Below, one piece after another: positions 8,976-16,115 of a stretch of 64,000 nucleotides of DNA (position 1 is the stretch's first letter; the number at the start of each line of letters is the position of its first letter). The position numbers were made by a program, and so were the translations under genes. The stretch is taken from assembly GCA_003243445.1 (NCBI GenBank), contig QFQQ01000024.1:21014-85013 (forward strand), given 5' to 3'. The stretch comes from Citrobacter freundii. GTDB taxonomy: Bacteria > Bacteroidota > Bacteroidia > Chitinophagales > Chitinophagaceae. The notes under the pieces are model-generated. The model had not been told where the DNA came from and made no database searches. It saw nothing but the letters and a program-made list of their open reading frames with translations.

Positions 8976-10208
8976 TTAGTAGTTTAGGGACGCTTTATAC
9001 GCTCCATCCACCGGTATCAACAATACAATATCATTCTGAAAGATCAGGTCTCTTTCGCTTTTGCTATTCACCTTGATTTTTCCGTTCAACATCAGTTCAC
9101 GGATAGGGCGAAGATCGATAATGGTCCATTTAACCTGATCGGTCAGGGTTATAATGTTGTAATACACTTCATATCCCATATTATAAAAATCCGCGACCGT
9201 GCCGTCTGCATTATAGCGGTAACGGCGCATGCAATATATATGCGTGGAGGTGTTTCCATTGAGCGCAGCGAGCTCTGCCGCGGTATTGCCGAGATCGAAA
9301 TAGGAAAGATAGCTTTTCCCTCTCTCCATGTGTGCATTCCCAAATTTGATAATGGCTTTGAATGAAGATGGATTGCCTCCCGAATTTTTATAATAAAGAT
9401 CTCCGAACGCTTTTTTGTACCTGGCGATACGAACAGCTTCGCTTTCGCGGTATTTCTTGTTTTCATAGAGACCATAGATCAGGAATGTTTTCCGCATCTC
9501 GTCTACGATGAATTTCGCGTCTTTATTTACGAGGGCAATGTGGTCCAGGAAGGTACTGATAGCGGAGTCTGTGCTGCATTGAGTGATATACGGATTATCC
9601 TCTTTTTCGTTTTCTTCCTTTTTGTAAACAGCCGCCCGTTTTAATGCTGCCTCGTATTCGTTTTTCAAAGACCCTTTTGTGGCATACTTACCCAATTCAT
9701 TCAGCAGGTAATCGATCGAGCTGACATATTCTTTATCCAGTCCTACTATATTATATTTCTGTTCAATCGCGGCTTTGTACATCGGCACATCATTTTTCAT
9801 AGCCATGAATTCGGCTGGCGGCGACCCATCTTTAAGTTTGAATTGCGTCAAAAATCCGTTCAGTCTTTTGCTGAACACGGTCTCATCTTTATCATACAGC
9901 GACACCAGCTTCCTGGAAGCAACCGGCCCGGTCTCCAGCAGAAAATGATGGAAGCCTTTTTTAGATGCGGCTTCCAGCAAGTGTTTGGTAAATAAGGACA
10001 GCAACGGAGAGCTATGATTTTCCCCAATCAGGATAAATTGCGATGTGCTGATATCGCGCTGCAAAGAATCCCAGCCGGCGCCGGTCACCGTATTCTTATC
10101 GAGCTCAAAGGTGTATGCATACCGGCGGGTGACCTCCTGACTCAGTGTATCCTGTGCGCTTGAAAAGCAGGGGCAGAGCAATAATGGTAGAAGAACGATA
10201 AGTTTCAT
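8976..10208 (-). CDS. Secreted EreA/ChaN-like protein of unknown function
   Basis: A 410-residue protein with signal peptide MKLIVLLPLLLCPCFSSAQ. After about residue 50 it has FILIGENHSSPLLSLFTKH, then FHHFLLETGP and YNIVGLDKEY. This Gly-Glu-(N)-His pattern resembles the erythromycin-esterase and ChaN/TIKI-type fold, in which those residues line a metal or active site. IKFGNAHMERGKSYL later supplies another His near the C-terminus. The fold assignment rests on short motifs only, and no activity should be assumed. Tandem 162-bp repeats lie directly upstream of the start. Confidence 0.6.
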   Translation of the reverse strand: MKLIVLLPLLLCPCFSSAQDTLSQEVTRRYAYTFELDKNTVTGAGWDSLQRDISTSQFILIGENHSSPLLSLFTKHLLEAASKKGFHHFLLETGPVASRKLVSLYDKDETVFSKRLNGFLTQFKLKDGSPPAEFMAMKNDVPMYKAAIEQKYNIVGLDKEYVSSIDYLLNELGKYATKGSLKNEYEAALKRAAVYKKEENEKEDNPYITQCSTDSAISTFLDHIALVNKDAKFIVDEMRKTFLIYGLYENKKYRESEAVRIARYKKAFGDLYYKNSGGNPSSFKAIIKFGNAHMERGKSYLSYFDLGNTAAELAALNGNTSTHIYCMRRYRYNADGTVADFYNMGYEVYYNIITLTDQVKWTIIDLRPIRELMLNGKIKVNSKSERDLIFQNDIVLLIPVDGAYKASLNY

Positions 10209-10231
10209 GGTGGTGTGGTTTGGGGTTGATG

Positions 10232-10555
10232 GTTAAAGGTGTGGATTTGGGGGGAAATGTTGCATGGCAAGACGACGGACCGCAGACCACAGACGGCGGT
10301 ACCATTCCTCACAGATGCTGGTAGCTGGTTTATCGAACAGGATCGTATACTATTGACATGACCTTCGATATGGATGACGCGCTCTCCATGATCGTTAAAA
10401 GTATGGTGTTGAGGCGAAATATTGCATGCGGGAGACGACGGACCGCAGACCACATACCGCGGTACCATTCCTCACAGATGCTGGTTGTCGGTTTATCGAA
10501 CAGGATCGTATACTATTGACATGACATTCGATATGGATAACACGCTTTCCATACA
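10232..10555. repeat. Tandem duplication of 162 bp
   Basis: Copy 1 spans 10232-10393 and copy 2 spans 10394 to about 10555. Long stretches are identical, for example the segment from ACCATTCCTCACAGATGCTG through the TATACTATTGACATGAC block. Each copy carries GACGACGGACCGCAGACC (10271 and 10434). An inverted copy of that word lies at 10584-10609, giving an inverted repeat with the second unit. No gene is seen here. The region lies 5' of the gene at 8976-10208 and 3' of the WYL gene. Confidence 0.88.
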
Positions 10556-10613
10556 CTTTGTGAATCCACCATCAATAATGACCGGTACCGCGGTCTGTCG
10601 TCCGTCGTCTTTT

Positions 10614-11636
10614 CTACACCCCTTTCATCCCATACTGCTCAATCGTCTTCCTCAACCTCTTCTCTATTCTCGATGCCAGTATTCTCGGTGAAAGAACTTT
10701 CATGCATTCGCCAAATCCGAGGATCTCGCGTTCGAGTTCAAAGTTGAGGATCACGTCGATCCGTATGGTGATGCCGTTTTCATCTTCTTTTAATATAACC
10801 TGGGAGTGGTGGATAGGCTTTGTCATGATATAAGGCGCGTTCTGTGAGTTTACCCATAGTATCACCTTATGAGCGCGGTCGTTCAGGTTTTTAGAGACGC
10901 CGAGGAGATCGCTGTAATACCGGTCAAAGTCGACCCCGTCATATTCCACGAAGCGCTCTTTCGTCAGTTCCTGGAAACTGATAATCCGGTCAAGGGCGAA
11001 GATCTGGAGGATCTTGCTTCCTTTTTGCTTCGCGATAAGGAACCAGCGGTTACGGTATTCTTTCAGTAAATAGGGGTAACAGATCAGTTGTTGCGATTGC
11101 TGCGCTTTGAATGACTTGTATTCGATCAGTAATGAACTCTTTTTTAAAATCGATTGATACAAAGGGTTGATGTGCGCAAGGCCTCTCAGCAGTTTATTGT
11201 CTTCGAACTGTATGCAATTCCGGTGCTGATGAGTGGAGCGATAAAGTGAATTTTCGAGCCTTGCGATCATCTCGCTCATTTCATCAAAATAATTGAAGCC
11301 ATTGAATTGTTTCAATACACCAACGATCTCTTTCATTTTAGCAACATCCGCGTCATTGATCGGTGCGTTGGTAATACTGTAGCTTTCATCTTCATACAGG
11401 TAATACTTCCTGTCCTTTACAATGATCGGCGCATTATAGCCAAGTTTATCACTTCGCATTGTCTGTATATCTGCCTGTATCGTACGCCGGCTCACACCGG
11501 AGGCAATTCCTTCATAGTCATAAAGAACCGTGGCCACTTTTTCAATCAGGTCTTCCAGCGTCCATTTACGGTACCGGTTGCGCAGACATTCATCAATGGT
11601 TTTATAACGAATCAGTGCAAGTTTATTGGCAGACAT
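10614..11636 (-). CDS. WYL-domain transcriptional regulator
   Basis: A 340-residue DNA-binding regulator. The start chosen is MSANKLALIRYKTIDECLRN at 11636, the standard opening of this Bacteroidota WYL subfamily; starts at 11669 (ATG) or 11684 (TTG) are possible but would run into the operator region. An N-terminal winged helix (residues 1-80, with GVSRRTIQADIQTM as recognition helix) is followed by the WYL ligand-binding domain (CYPYLLKEYRNRWFLIAKQK) and a WCX-like C-terminal domain. WYL regulators sense nucleic-acid or nucleotide ligands and often control DNA-damage, RNA-repair or phage-defence genes. The gene is divergent from the tRNA-like RNA block and the TerD-like gene, so it is the likely controller of both. 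Confidence 0.88.
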   Translation of the reverse strand: MSANKLALIRYKTIDECLRNRYRKWTLEDLIEKVATVLYDYEGIASGVSRRTIQADIQTMRSDKLGYNAPIIVKDRKYYLYEDESYSITNAPINDADVAKMKEIVGVLKQFNGFNYFDEMSEMIARLENSLYRSTHQHRNCIQFEDNKLLRGLAHINPLYQSILKKSSLLIEYKSFKAQQSQQLICYPYLLKEYRNRWFLIAKQKGSKILQIFALDRIISFQELTKERFVEYDGVDFDRYYSDLLGVSKNLNDRAHKVILWVNSQNAPYIMTKPIHHSQVILKEDENGITIRIDVILNFELEREILGFGECMKVLSPRILASRIEKRLRKTIEQYGMKGV

Positions 11637-11676
11637 GGAGGTGTTTTGATCTTGTAAAGTAAAGATCATCTTTTGA

Positions 11677-11697
11677 CTACGCAATAGAACTGCGCAG
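11677..11697. promoter_or_regulatory. Operator-like box 1 (CTACGCAA-N5-CTGCGCAG)
   Basis: Two related octamers, 11677-11684 and 11690-11697, are separated by 5 bases. The second is a perfect palindrome. The same 8-5-8 arrangement recurs at 11789-11809. It lies about 40 bases upstream of the WYL start, which fits autoregulation. Binding is inferred. Confidence 0.55.
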
Positions 11698-11788
11698 TAA
11701 AAGAAATTGATCCGGTTTTTGAATTATTTTTTTGTCCGGATATCCTGAAAATTAGCACATTAGGTTTTGCCCTTAGAAAATTTTTTTT

Positions 11789-11809
11789 CTACGCAGGTCT
11801 GCTGCGCAG
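11789..11809. promoter_or_regulatory. Operator-like box 2 (CTACGCAG-N5-CTGCGCAG)
   Basis: The second copy of the 8-5-8 box is 112 bases from the first. It lies just upstream of the probable -7 element of the rightward transcript (11819-11826), so a bound regulator would cover its -35 to -15 region. Confidence 0.55.
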
Positions 11810-11818
11810 ATGGGTATG

Positions 11819-11826
11819 CATATTTG
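11819..11826 (+). promoter_or_regulatory. Probable -7 box of the tRNA-like RNA transcript
   Basis: CATATTTG differs by one base from the Bacteroidota consensus TAnnTTTG. Transcription would start near 11832, immediately before the first repeat motif at 11840. No clear -33 TTTG is seen; operator box 2 occupies that position, as expected for a controlled promoter. Confidence 0.4.
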
Positions 11827-11839
11827 TCTTGTCAGCGAT

Positions 11840-12121
11840 GGTCAAGGAAAAGTTACTTCAACACTCCACCTGTTACGTGAAACACTTTTTCAATTACCGT
11901 CAATGACAGTTGAAGCAGTAGCTCAGTTGGTTAGAGCAATGTTTGAGATTTAAAATTACCGGACAATTCAATTCTACTTCAATCAATTGGAACTGCCAGT
12001 TCGAATCTGGGTGAGTTGAAGATCACCGGTCAATTGAAGCTTACTTCTGACTATTAATCCATGGGGGCGTTGGTTCGAGTCCAACCTGCTTCACTAATCA
12101 AGGTCAAGTTCCGCTTACTTC
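11840..12121 (+). repeat. Array of bipartite repeats GGtCAA-N8-TACTTC
   Basis: The motif GGtCAA, exactly 8 bases, then TACTTC occurs at 11840-11859, 11961-11980 (GGACAA), 12028-12047 and 12102-12121. A degenerate copy (CGTCAA, without TACTTC) sits at 11898, the expected place between the first two. Starts are therefore spaced 58, 63, 67 and 74 bases. The bases before each later copy are also alike (ATTACCG, ATTACCG, ATCACCG, ATCAAG). The stretches between copies are not similar to each other except that three resemble tRNA parts. The layout recalls a repeat-spacer array, but the repeats are degenerate and the period drifts, so it is not CRISPR. Confidence 0.75.
11912..12096 (+). ncRNA. tRNA-like RNA: 5' half and 3' half separated by a ~110-base insert with an extra T-arm
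   Basis: The 5' part has acceptor strand GAAGCAG (11912-11918), TA, D-stem GCTC/GAGC (11921-11924, 11934-11937) and a D-loop containing the GG pair. The 3' part has an anticodon-loop-like CTATTAA (12051-12057), T-stem GTTGG/CCAAC with loop TTCGAGT (12069-12085), acceptor strand CTGCTTC (12086-12092) and ACTA. The acceptor strands pair over 7 of 7 bases and the T-arm over 5 of 5. The insert (about 11939-12045) contains a second T-arm, CCAG-TTCGAAT-CTGG (11996-12010), extendable by AACT/AGTT (11991-11994, 12014-12017). The anticodon stem pairs poorly and the end is CTA, not CCA, so this is not a working tRNA. It lies upstream of the TerD-like gene in the same orientation and is likely transcribed with it. 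Y-RNA-like tRNA mimics are the closest known idea. Confidence 0.7.
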
Positions 12122-12143
12122 AATCATTTTGGAAAATCAGCGG
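12111..12143 (+). ncRNA. Hairpin closing the tRNA-like array
   Basis: CCGCT (12111-12115) can pair with AGCGG (12139-12143). An inner ATTTT/AAAAT helix follows the last TACTTC motif. It would end the RNA block 30 bases before the start codon of the next gene. It could be a processing or attenuation structure; no T-run follows, so it is not a simple terminator. Confidence 0.4.
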
Positions 12144-12172
12144 AAAAATTACCTGGTCTAAAAAACAAAACA

Positions 12173-14416
12173 ATGAAATCATTACAAACTGTCCCGATCC
12201 GTCAGAACGCCGTCTTTATCCCGGCTAACGCGATCACTGCAGAACAAGCACCCTTCCGTCAGACAACTGCGGTACTTGTTGCCAATCTTGCTCAGCTTGG
12301 TTATGGGGTAAGCGAATCCTTGTTGAAGGTTTTGAACCTTACGACTCCTGCTTTTCAGGCGGAGCTTCTTGAAGCAATGCGTGAAATAACCGGTATAAAA
12401 AAGAACTGGACTCCATTGGTAAAAGGGTGGGATACTCCAACAAATGAATCCTGGTTTAATCATTTGTTCACCTGGGTTACCAATAAGTATAAGCAACCGG
12501 GCACAAAACTGCAGTGTGGTCATACCATTCCGCCAAATACATTTCCACTCGAGCGCTATAATGGTTGTCCATTCTGCGGAACTGCTTTTGAAGCGGGTGT
12601 GATCGAGCACTACAAACAAAACAGCTCTCAAAAAGTGCTCGAGCTCTGGCGTGACGAAGATCTGCATACATTTTTCATAGATCTTCTCCGTTCCAAAACG
12701 GCGCTTGATGCAACACAGACCGATAGCTTGAAATTACTACTGGGCATGTATGAGGTTCCCGTAGATGTACAGATCGGCATGAAGGAAACACTGGTCTGTG
12801 TGATAGATTTTTACCGGGAAAAGAATCAACCTGAGAAAGTGCAGGCAATGTTCTCTACACCCGCAGATATACTTCGGTATCTGTGGTACAAGCATACGGG
12901 CTTTTTGCAGATCATCGAGCCAAAAACAATTATTCATCGCGCAAGAAAAAATAATGTGCATGTAACGGCTGCGCTTGATGAATCTGCGGCGGCCAAACTA
13001 AAGGCAAAAGCTTCGTTGAAACTGAAGTATAGCCGTCGTGACTGCCTGATCGTTGCTTCCTGGTTGAATGGGTTGAATATGGATGCGGCAAAAGCCTGTG
13101 AGATCATGCATCCGAAGCGCGGGATGTGGGTTCGTTTTATCCGCGCCCTTCGTTTAGCGGAGTATAGCAAGCGTAAAGGTTTTGAAAAGCTCGCTGAATT
13201 GCTGGATGTTTTTTATAAAGAAGAATACGATGTATGGCAGGGCCGTGTGGATCATTTCCGCTTGCGGTATGATTCAGCAAGCACCTTCTGTTTGTTGAAA
13301 CAACGTCCTGGTCTGTTTGCCCGTTCGCTTTTTTCAAATATGCTTTGGTTTGGAGCAGAAGAAACAGTGACGGCTTTTGTAGAGGTAATCGATAAAGTAC
13401 CGGCACGTCTGGTATTTACGTTAGCGATGCATGCGGATTCGTATTTTGATAAGACCAACTCTCGTTCTGTAAAACCATTAGGAGGTGGCGCGGTCAAAAA
13501 GATCGCTGCGAACCACCTGTTGTCTGTATATGAAGGAAACCAGTTGATGGACATGCGTAAAGCGGTTGAGCGTCTTTGCCGGATCGTACTGGAACACCGT
13601 TTTGCGTCAAGGAAGACTGATGCAAAAACGATGTTTATCGATAAGGCTTTGTATTCAATGCCGCTGGCGATCGGCGATCGTAGTGAGACTGTGCAGGATA
13701 TACCTGCCGCGTTACCGGGTAGCCGATTTGCGGTGGAAGGATCAAAAGTCCGGCTGTTCATGCAATGGGGAGCTGGTCTGCCTGCGCAGCACCTGGACAT
13801 GGACTTAAGCTGTACGATCATTTATAAGAACTTTGTTCAGTCCTGTGCCTTTAACTCACTGAACGTTCCGGGTTGTAAGCATTCAGGTGATATGCGTTCA
13901 ATACCAGCTCAGGTGGGAACAGCTGAATATATAGAGATCGATCTGGAAGAGTTGCGAGTGAAAGGTGCACAACAGGTGATCTTCACTTGTAATGCCTATC
14001 GTTCCGCATCCGGCGCTATTACGCCTAATCTGGTGGTTGGTTGGATGAACAGCCGGTTCCCGATGATGATCTCTGAAAAAACGGGAGTAGCTTATGATCC
14101 GTCCTGTGTGCAGCATCAGGTGCGTATCATCAATCGTCTTGCAAAAGGCCTTGCATTTGGTTCCCTGGATGTCGCCGCAGGTGAAATCACCTGGCTGGAA
14201 ATGCCGTTCGACGGCCAGACGGTGGCAAGCCTGAATAAAGCCGCGCTGAATGCGTTGCTGAATAAGCTGGCTAAGAAAATGAGTATCGGCGAAGCGCTTG
14301 AGATAAAAGCGAAAGCACAGGGGCTGCAACTGGTACCTGACGAGCAGGCGGATGAAGTCTACTCAAAGAAATGGGCGTTGAATACAGCGGGTGTAATGAA
14401 CTTGCTGATGGACTAA
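12173..14416 (+). CDS. Helical-repeat protein with zinc-knuckle-like motif and C-terminal TerD-like domain
   Basis: A 747-residue protein without signal peptide. Residues 1-110 are helical. Cys115, His117, Cys132 and Cys135 (QCGHT ... GCPFCG) could bind zinc. Residues 150-500 look alpha-helical, possibly a solenoid, with a basic stretch (SLKLKYSRRDC) and QRPGLFARSLF at 377-387. Residues 525-680 resemble TerD: QHLDMDLSCTIIY, CKHSGDMRS, AEYIEIDLEEL, QVIFTCNAYR. TerD proteins are calcium-binding stress proteins linked to nucleic-acid processing and conflict systems. I cannot name the N-terminal family; a TROVE/Ro-like solenoid is a possibility suggested only by the adjacent tRNA-like RNA. It lies 51 bases after the last array repeat, suggesting an RNA-protein pair. 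The ATG at 12173 follows an A-rich leader. Confidence 0.72.
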   Translation: MKSLQTVPIRQNAVFIPANAITAEQAPFRQTTAVLVANLAQLGYGVSESLLKVLNLTTPAFQAELLEAMREITGIKKNWTPLVKGWDTPTNESWFNHLFTWVTNKYKQPGTKLQCGHTIPPNTFPLERYNGCPFCGTAFEAGVIEHYKQNSSQKVLELWRDEDLHTFFIDLLRSKTALDATQTDSLKLLLGMYEVPVDVQIGMKETLVCVIDFYREKNQPEKVQAMFSTPADILRYLWYKHTGFLQIIEPKTIIHRARKNNVHVTAALDESAAAKLKAKASLKLKYSRRDCLIVASWLNGLNMDAAKACEIMHPKRGMWVRFIRALRLAEYSKRKGFEKLAELLDVFYKEEYDVWQGRVDHFRLRYDSASTFCLLKQRPGLFARSLFSNMLWFGAEETVTAFVEVIDKVPARLVFTLAMHADSYFDKTNSRSVKPLGGGAVKKIAANHLLSVYEGNQLMDMRKAVERLCRIVLEHRFASRKTDAKTMFIDKALYSMPLAIGDRSETVQDIPAALPGSRFAVEGSKVRLFMQWGAGLPAQHLDMDLSCTIIYKNFVQSCAFNSLNVPGCKHSGDMRSIPAQVGTAEYIEIDLEELRVKGAQQVIFTCNAYRSASGAITPNLVVGWMNSRFPMMISEKTGVAYDPSCVQHQVRIINRLAKGLAFGSLDVAAGEITWLEMPFDGQTVASLNKAALNALLNKLAKKMSIGEALEIKAKAQGLQLVPDEQADEVYSKKWALNTAGVMNLLMD

Positions 14417-14419
14417 AAC

Positions 14420-14447
14420 AAGAAGGCTCCGAAATCGGAGCCTTCTT
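14420..14447 (+). terminator. Hairpin terminator after TerD-like gene
   Basis: A perfect 13-bp inverted repeat, AAGAAGGCTCCGA (14420-14432) with its complement (14435-14447), starts three bases after the stop codon. It marks the end of the array-TerD unit. Confidence 0.85.
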
Positions 14448-14730
14448 AATTGACACTAAAAACTAAGAAAATCTTTCACTGCAAAAGTCAGTCAGTGTTA
14501 CTTTTTGCATTTTTATCTTTTGAAGGCTGATGGCAATGACCACGATGATCAAACCAATAGCCTGAACGGAATAATGATCACACAGACTTCGGCTCTCCCG
14601 ATGCTATGTTTATTCTTAAAAAAACATGCCACTCGCCAAACCAATTATCTATCAATATTTTGGAAGAATATAAATGCGCTTGACGTTCGCTTTTGATACA
14701 GCCGGTGCTTGATATTGATACAGTTGAATA
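14448..14730. other. Gene-free stretch between convergent genes
   Basis: No convincing coding sequence, RNA or repeat is seen. A 63-codon frame at 14505 has no recognisable features. Confidence 0.6.
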
Positions 14731-14764
14731 AAAACAAAAAGGGCAGCCTTGCAGCCAGCCCTTT
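14731..14764 (-). terminator. Terminator of the DUF695 gene
   Basis: Read leftwards, AAAGGGC and GCCCTTT (14738-14744, 14758-14764) form a stem followed by TTTTTGTTTTT. It lies about 110 bases past the stop codon of the leftward DUF695 gene. Confidence 0.75.
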
Positions 14765-14875
14765 GTCTTCTCATGTGAATATATGACCAGGTGTATACGA
14801 TATTGTTGGGATTGAAGGTTCCGGGTTTAAGCGGTGAGCGTAAGCTTCGCAAATCCCGACCTTTGATCCACTTGC

Positions 14876-15979
14876 TTAACAGGCGTCCGAAAACCGCTCC
14901 AGCGTTATCCAGTATTTATCCCGGCAGATATCATAATCTGCTTCTATTTCATGTTTGTATTCAGCAATCATCAGCCGTGCAATGCGCGAAGCATAGCGGA
15001 ATTCAACACAGGCAAAATAGATCGTTCTGATTCCGTTGTATGTCTGACGGCCTACATTCAGGTATCCGTTTGAATCGAGCAGCAGGCTGCATAATTCCTT
15101 TTCAAACTGATCCATTTTCTGGAATGTTTTCCGGTCGGGCATTCCATTGGTCTGGTTGCTGCTGTAGTTGATCGTGATCGTCATCATCCATGGATGAGAT
15201 CCTTTGGCGTCCCATTTCAGCAGATCAGTATTCATCAATCCTATCGAGGATCTTCCTTTTGAATCCTGGCCGCTGAAGGTCGCGTACCTGTCGGTCTCGG
15301 TATAATATCTTCCGCCCCTGTATTTTTCAACGAATTCTGCCTCCCTCCATTTCAGGTATGGTAACAGTTTATTCAATGGGATCAGCTCCCCGGTCTCCTC
15401 CTGTTTACCACCGATCTCGATCTCATCGATCATAGTAGCCAGATTCATTTCGCCGATGGCGTTCTCCAGGAAAATAAATGTACCATTCTCCACCTGCTCC
15501 GCATTCTCTTTACTATAGTCTGTGTGCACAAATACGAGCGAGATCTCGTCAGGGTAGGCAGGATTTGGCTTAGGGTAAAATGCGATCTTATGCTGATTAT
15601 AATCGATGCCTTTCATGCTTGTGGATACAGCGTCGAGGCCGACGGGTGGCTTCAGGGCGGTGATCCTCCAACCGGGGATTTCCGGTGCATAAGAAACAAA
15701 GTCTTCTACAAAAACGAAGTTCTTGATGTTTCCCTCCGCAGAAATAATAAGCTCTGCACATTTATCGCGTTCGATGCCGCACACGCAATAGAATCCGGGA
15801 TTTACTTTGTGTAAAGCGGGGATGAGCGTACTCAATAAGTTGCTTTCCACGTTGTCGCGTGACCGAAGTATCGAATAAAACTCTTCCTGGTGCAATGAAA
15901 ACCATTGCCAAAAACTGGCATAGTCGGTTATAACAATATCCCGGGAAGAGGGTGTAAAAAGCTTCTTTAAAAAGCTCAT
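14876..15979 (-). CDS. DUF695-domain protein
   Basis: A 367-residue cytosolic protein. I chose the ATG at 15979 (MSFLKKLFTPSSRD) because AGAGAAGAGACC precedes it; a frame start at 16111 adds a basic stretch out of keeping with the family. An N-terminal part (residues 20-130, WQWFSLHQEEFYSILRSRDN) is followed by a middle domain and a C-terminal DUF695-like region starting near residue 240, with GSHPWMMTITINYSSNQTNGMP and DKYWITLERF at the end. The biochemical function of DUF695 is unknown. It starts 137 bases from the 3' end of the histidine kinase gene on the same strand and may be cotranscribed with it. Confidence 0.72.
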   Translation of the reverse strand: MSFLKKLFTPSSRDIVITDYASFWQWFSLHQEEFYSILRSRDNVESNLLSTLIPALHKVNPGFYCVCGIERDKCAELIISAEGNIKNFVFVEDFVSYAPEIPGWRITALKPPVGLDAVSTSMKGIDYNQHKIAFYPKPNPAYPDEISLVFVHTDYSKENAEQVENGTFIFLENAIGEMNLATMIDEIEIGGKQEETGELIPLNKLLPYLKWREAEFVEKYRGGRYYTETDRYATFSGQDSKGRSSIGLMNTDLLKWDAKGSHPWMMTITINYSSNQTNGMPDRKTFQKMDQFEKELCSLLLDSNGYLNVGRQTYNGIRTIYFACVEFRYASRIARLMIAEYKHEIEADYDICRDKYWITLERFSDAC

Positions 15980-16115
15980 GGTCTCTTCTCTTAAAATGGT
16001 GGTTGACTTGTAACGAAAAATAAAATAGATCATTCCGCGGAAAATCCCAATAGCGACCGCCAACTTTTTTTTCTTAAGTGCTTGTATTAACAAGCGCTTA
16101 AGAACTGTCACGCCC

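Noticed and set aside
11912..12096. Ordinary tRNA gene
   Set aside because: The anticodon arm is interrupted by about 110 bases, the anticodon stem pairs poorly and the terminal CCA is CTA; a second T-arm lies in the insert.
11840..12121. CRISPR array
   Set aside because: Repeats are degenerate apart from two short halves, the period drifts from 58 to 74 bases, and spacers look like tRNA parts; no cas genes are present.
12173..14416. Canonical Ro60/TROVE protein
   Set aside because: No MIDAS-type vWA motif (DxSxS) is visible and the C-terminus fits TerD; a TROVE-like N-terminal part cannot be confirmed by eye.
14505..14696. Small forward frame after the TerD-like gene
   Set aside because: No start signal, no motif; lies beyond a strong terminator.
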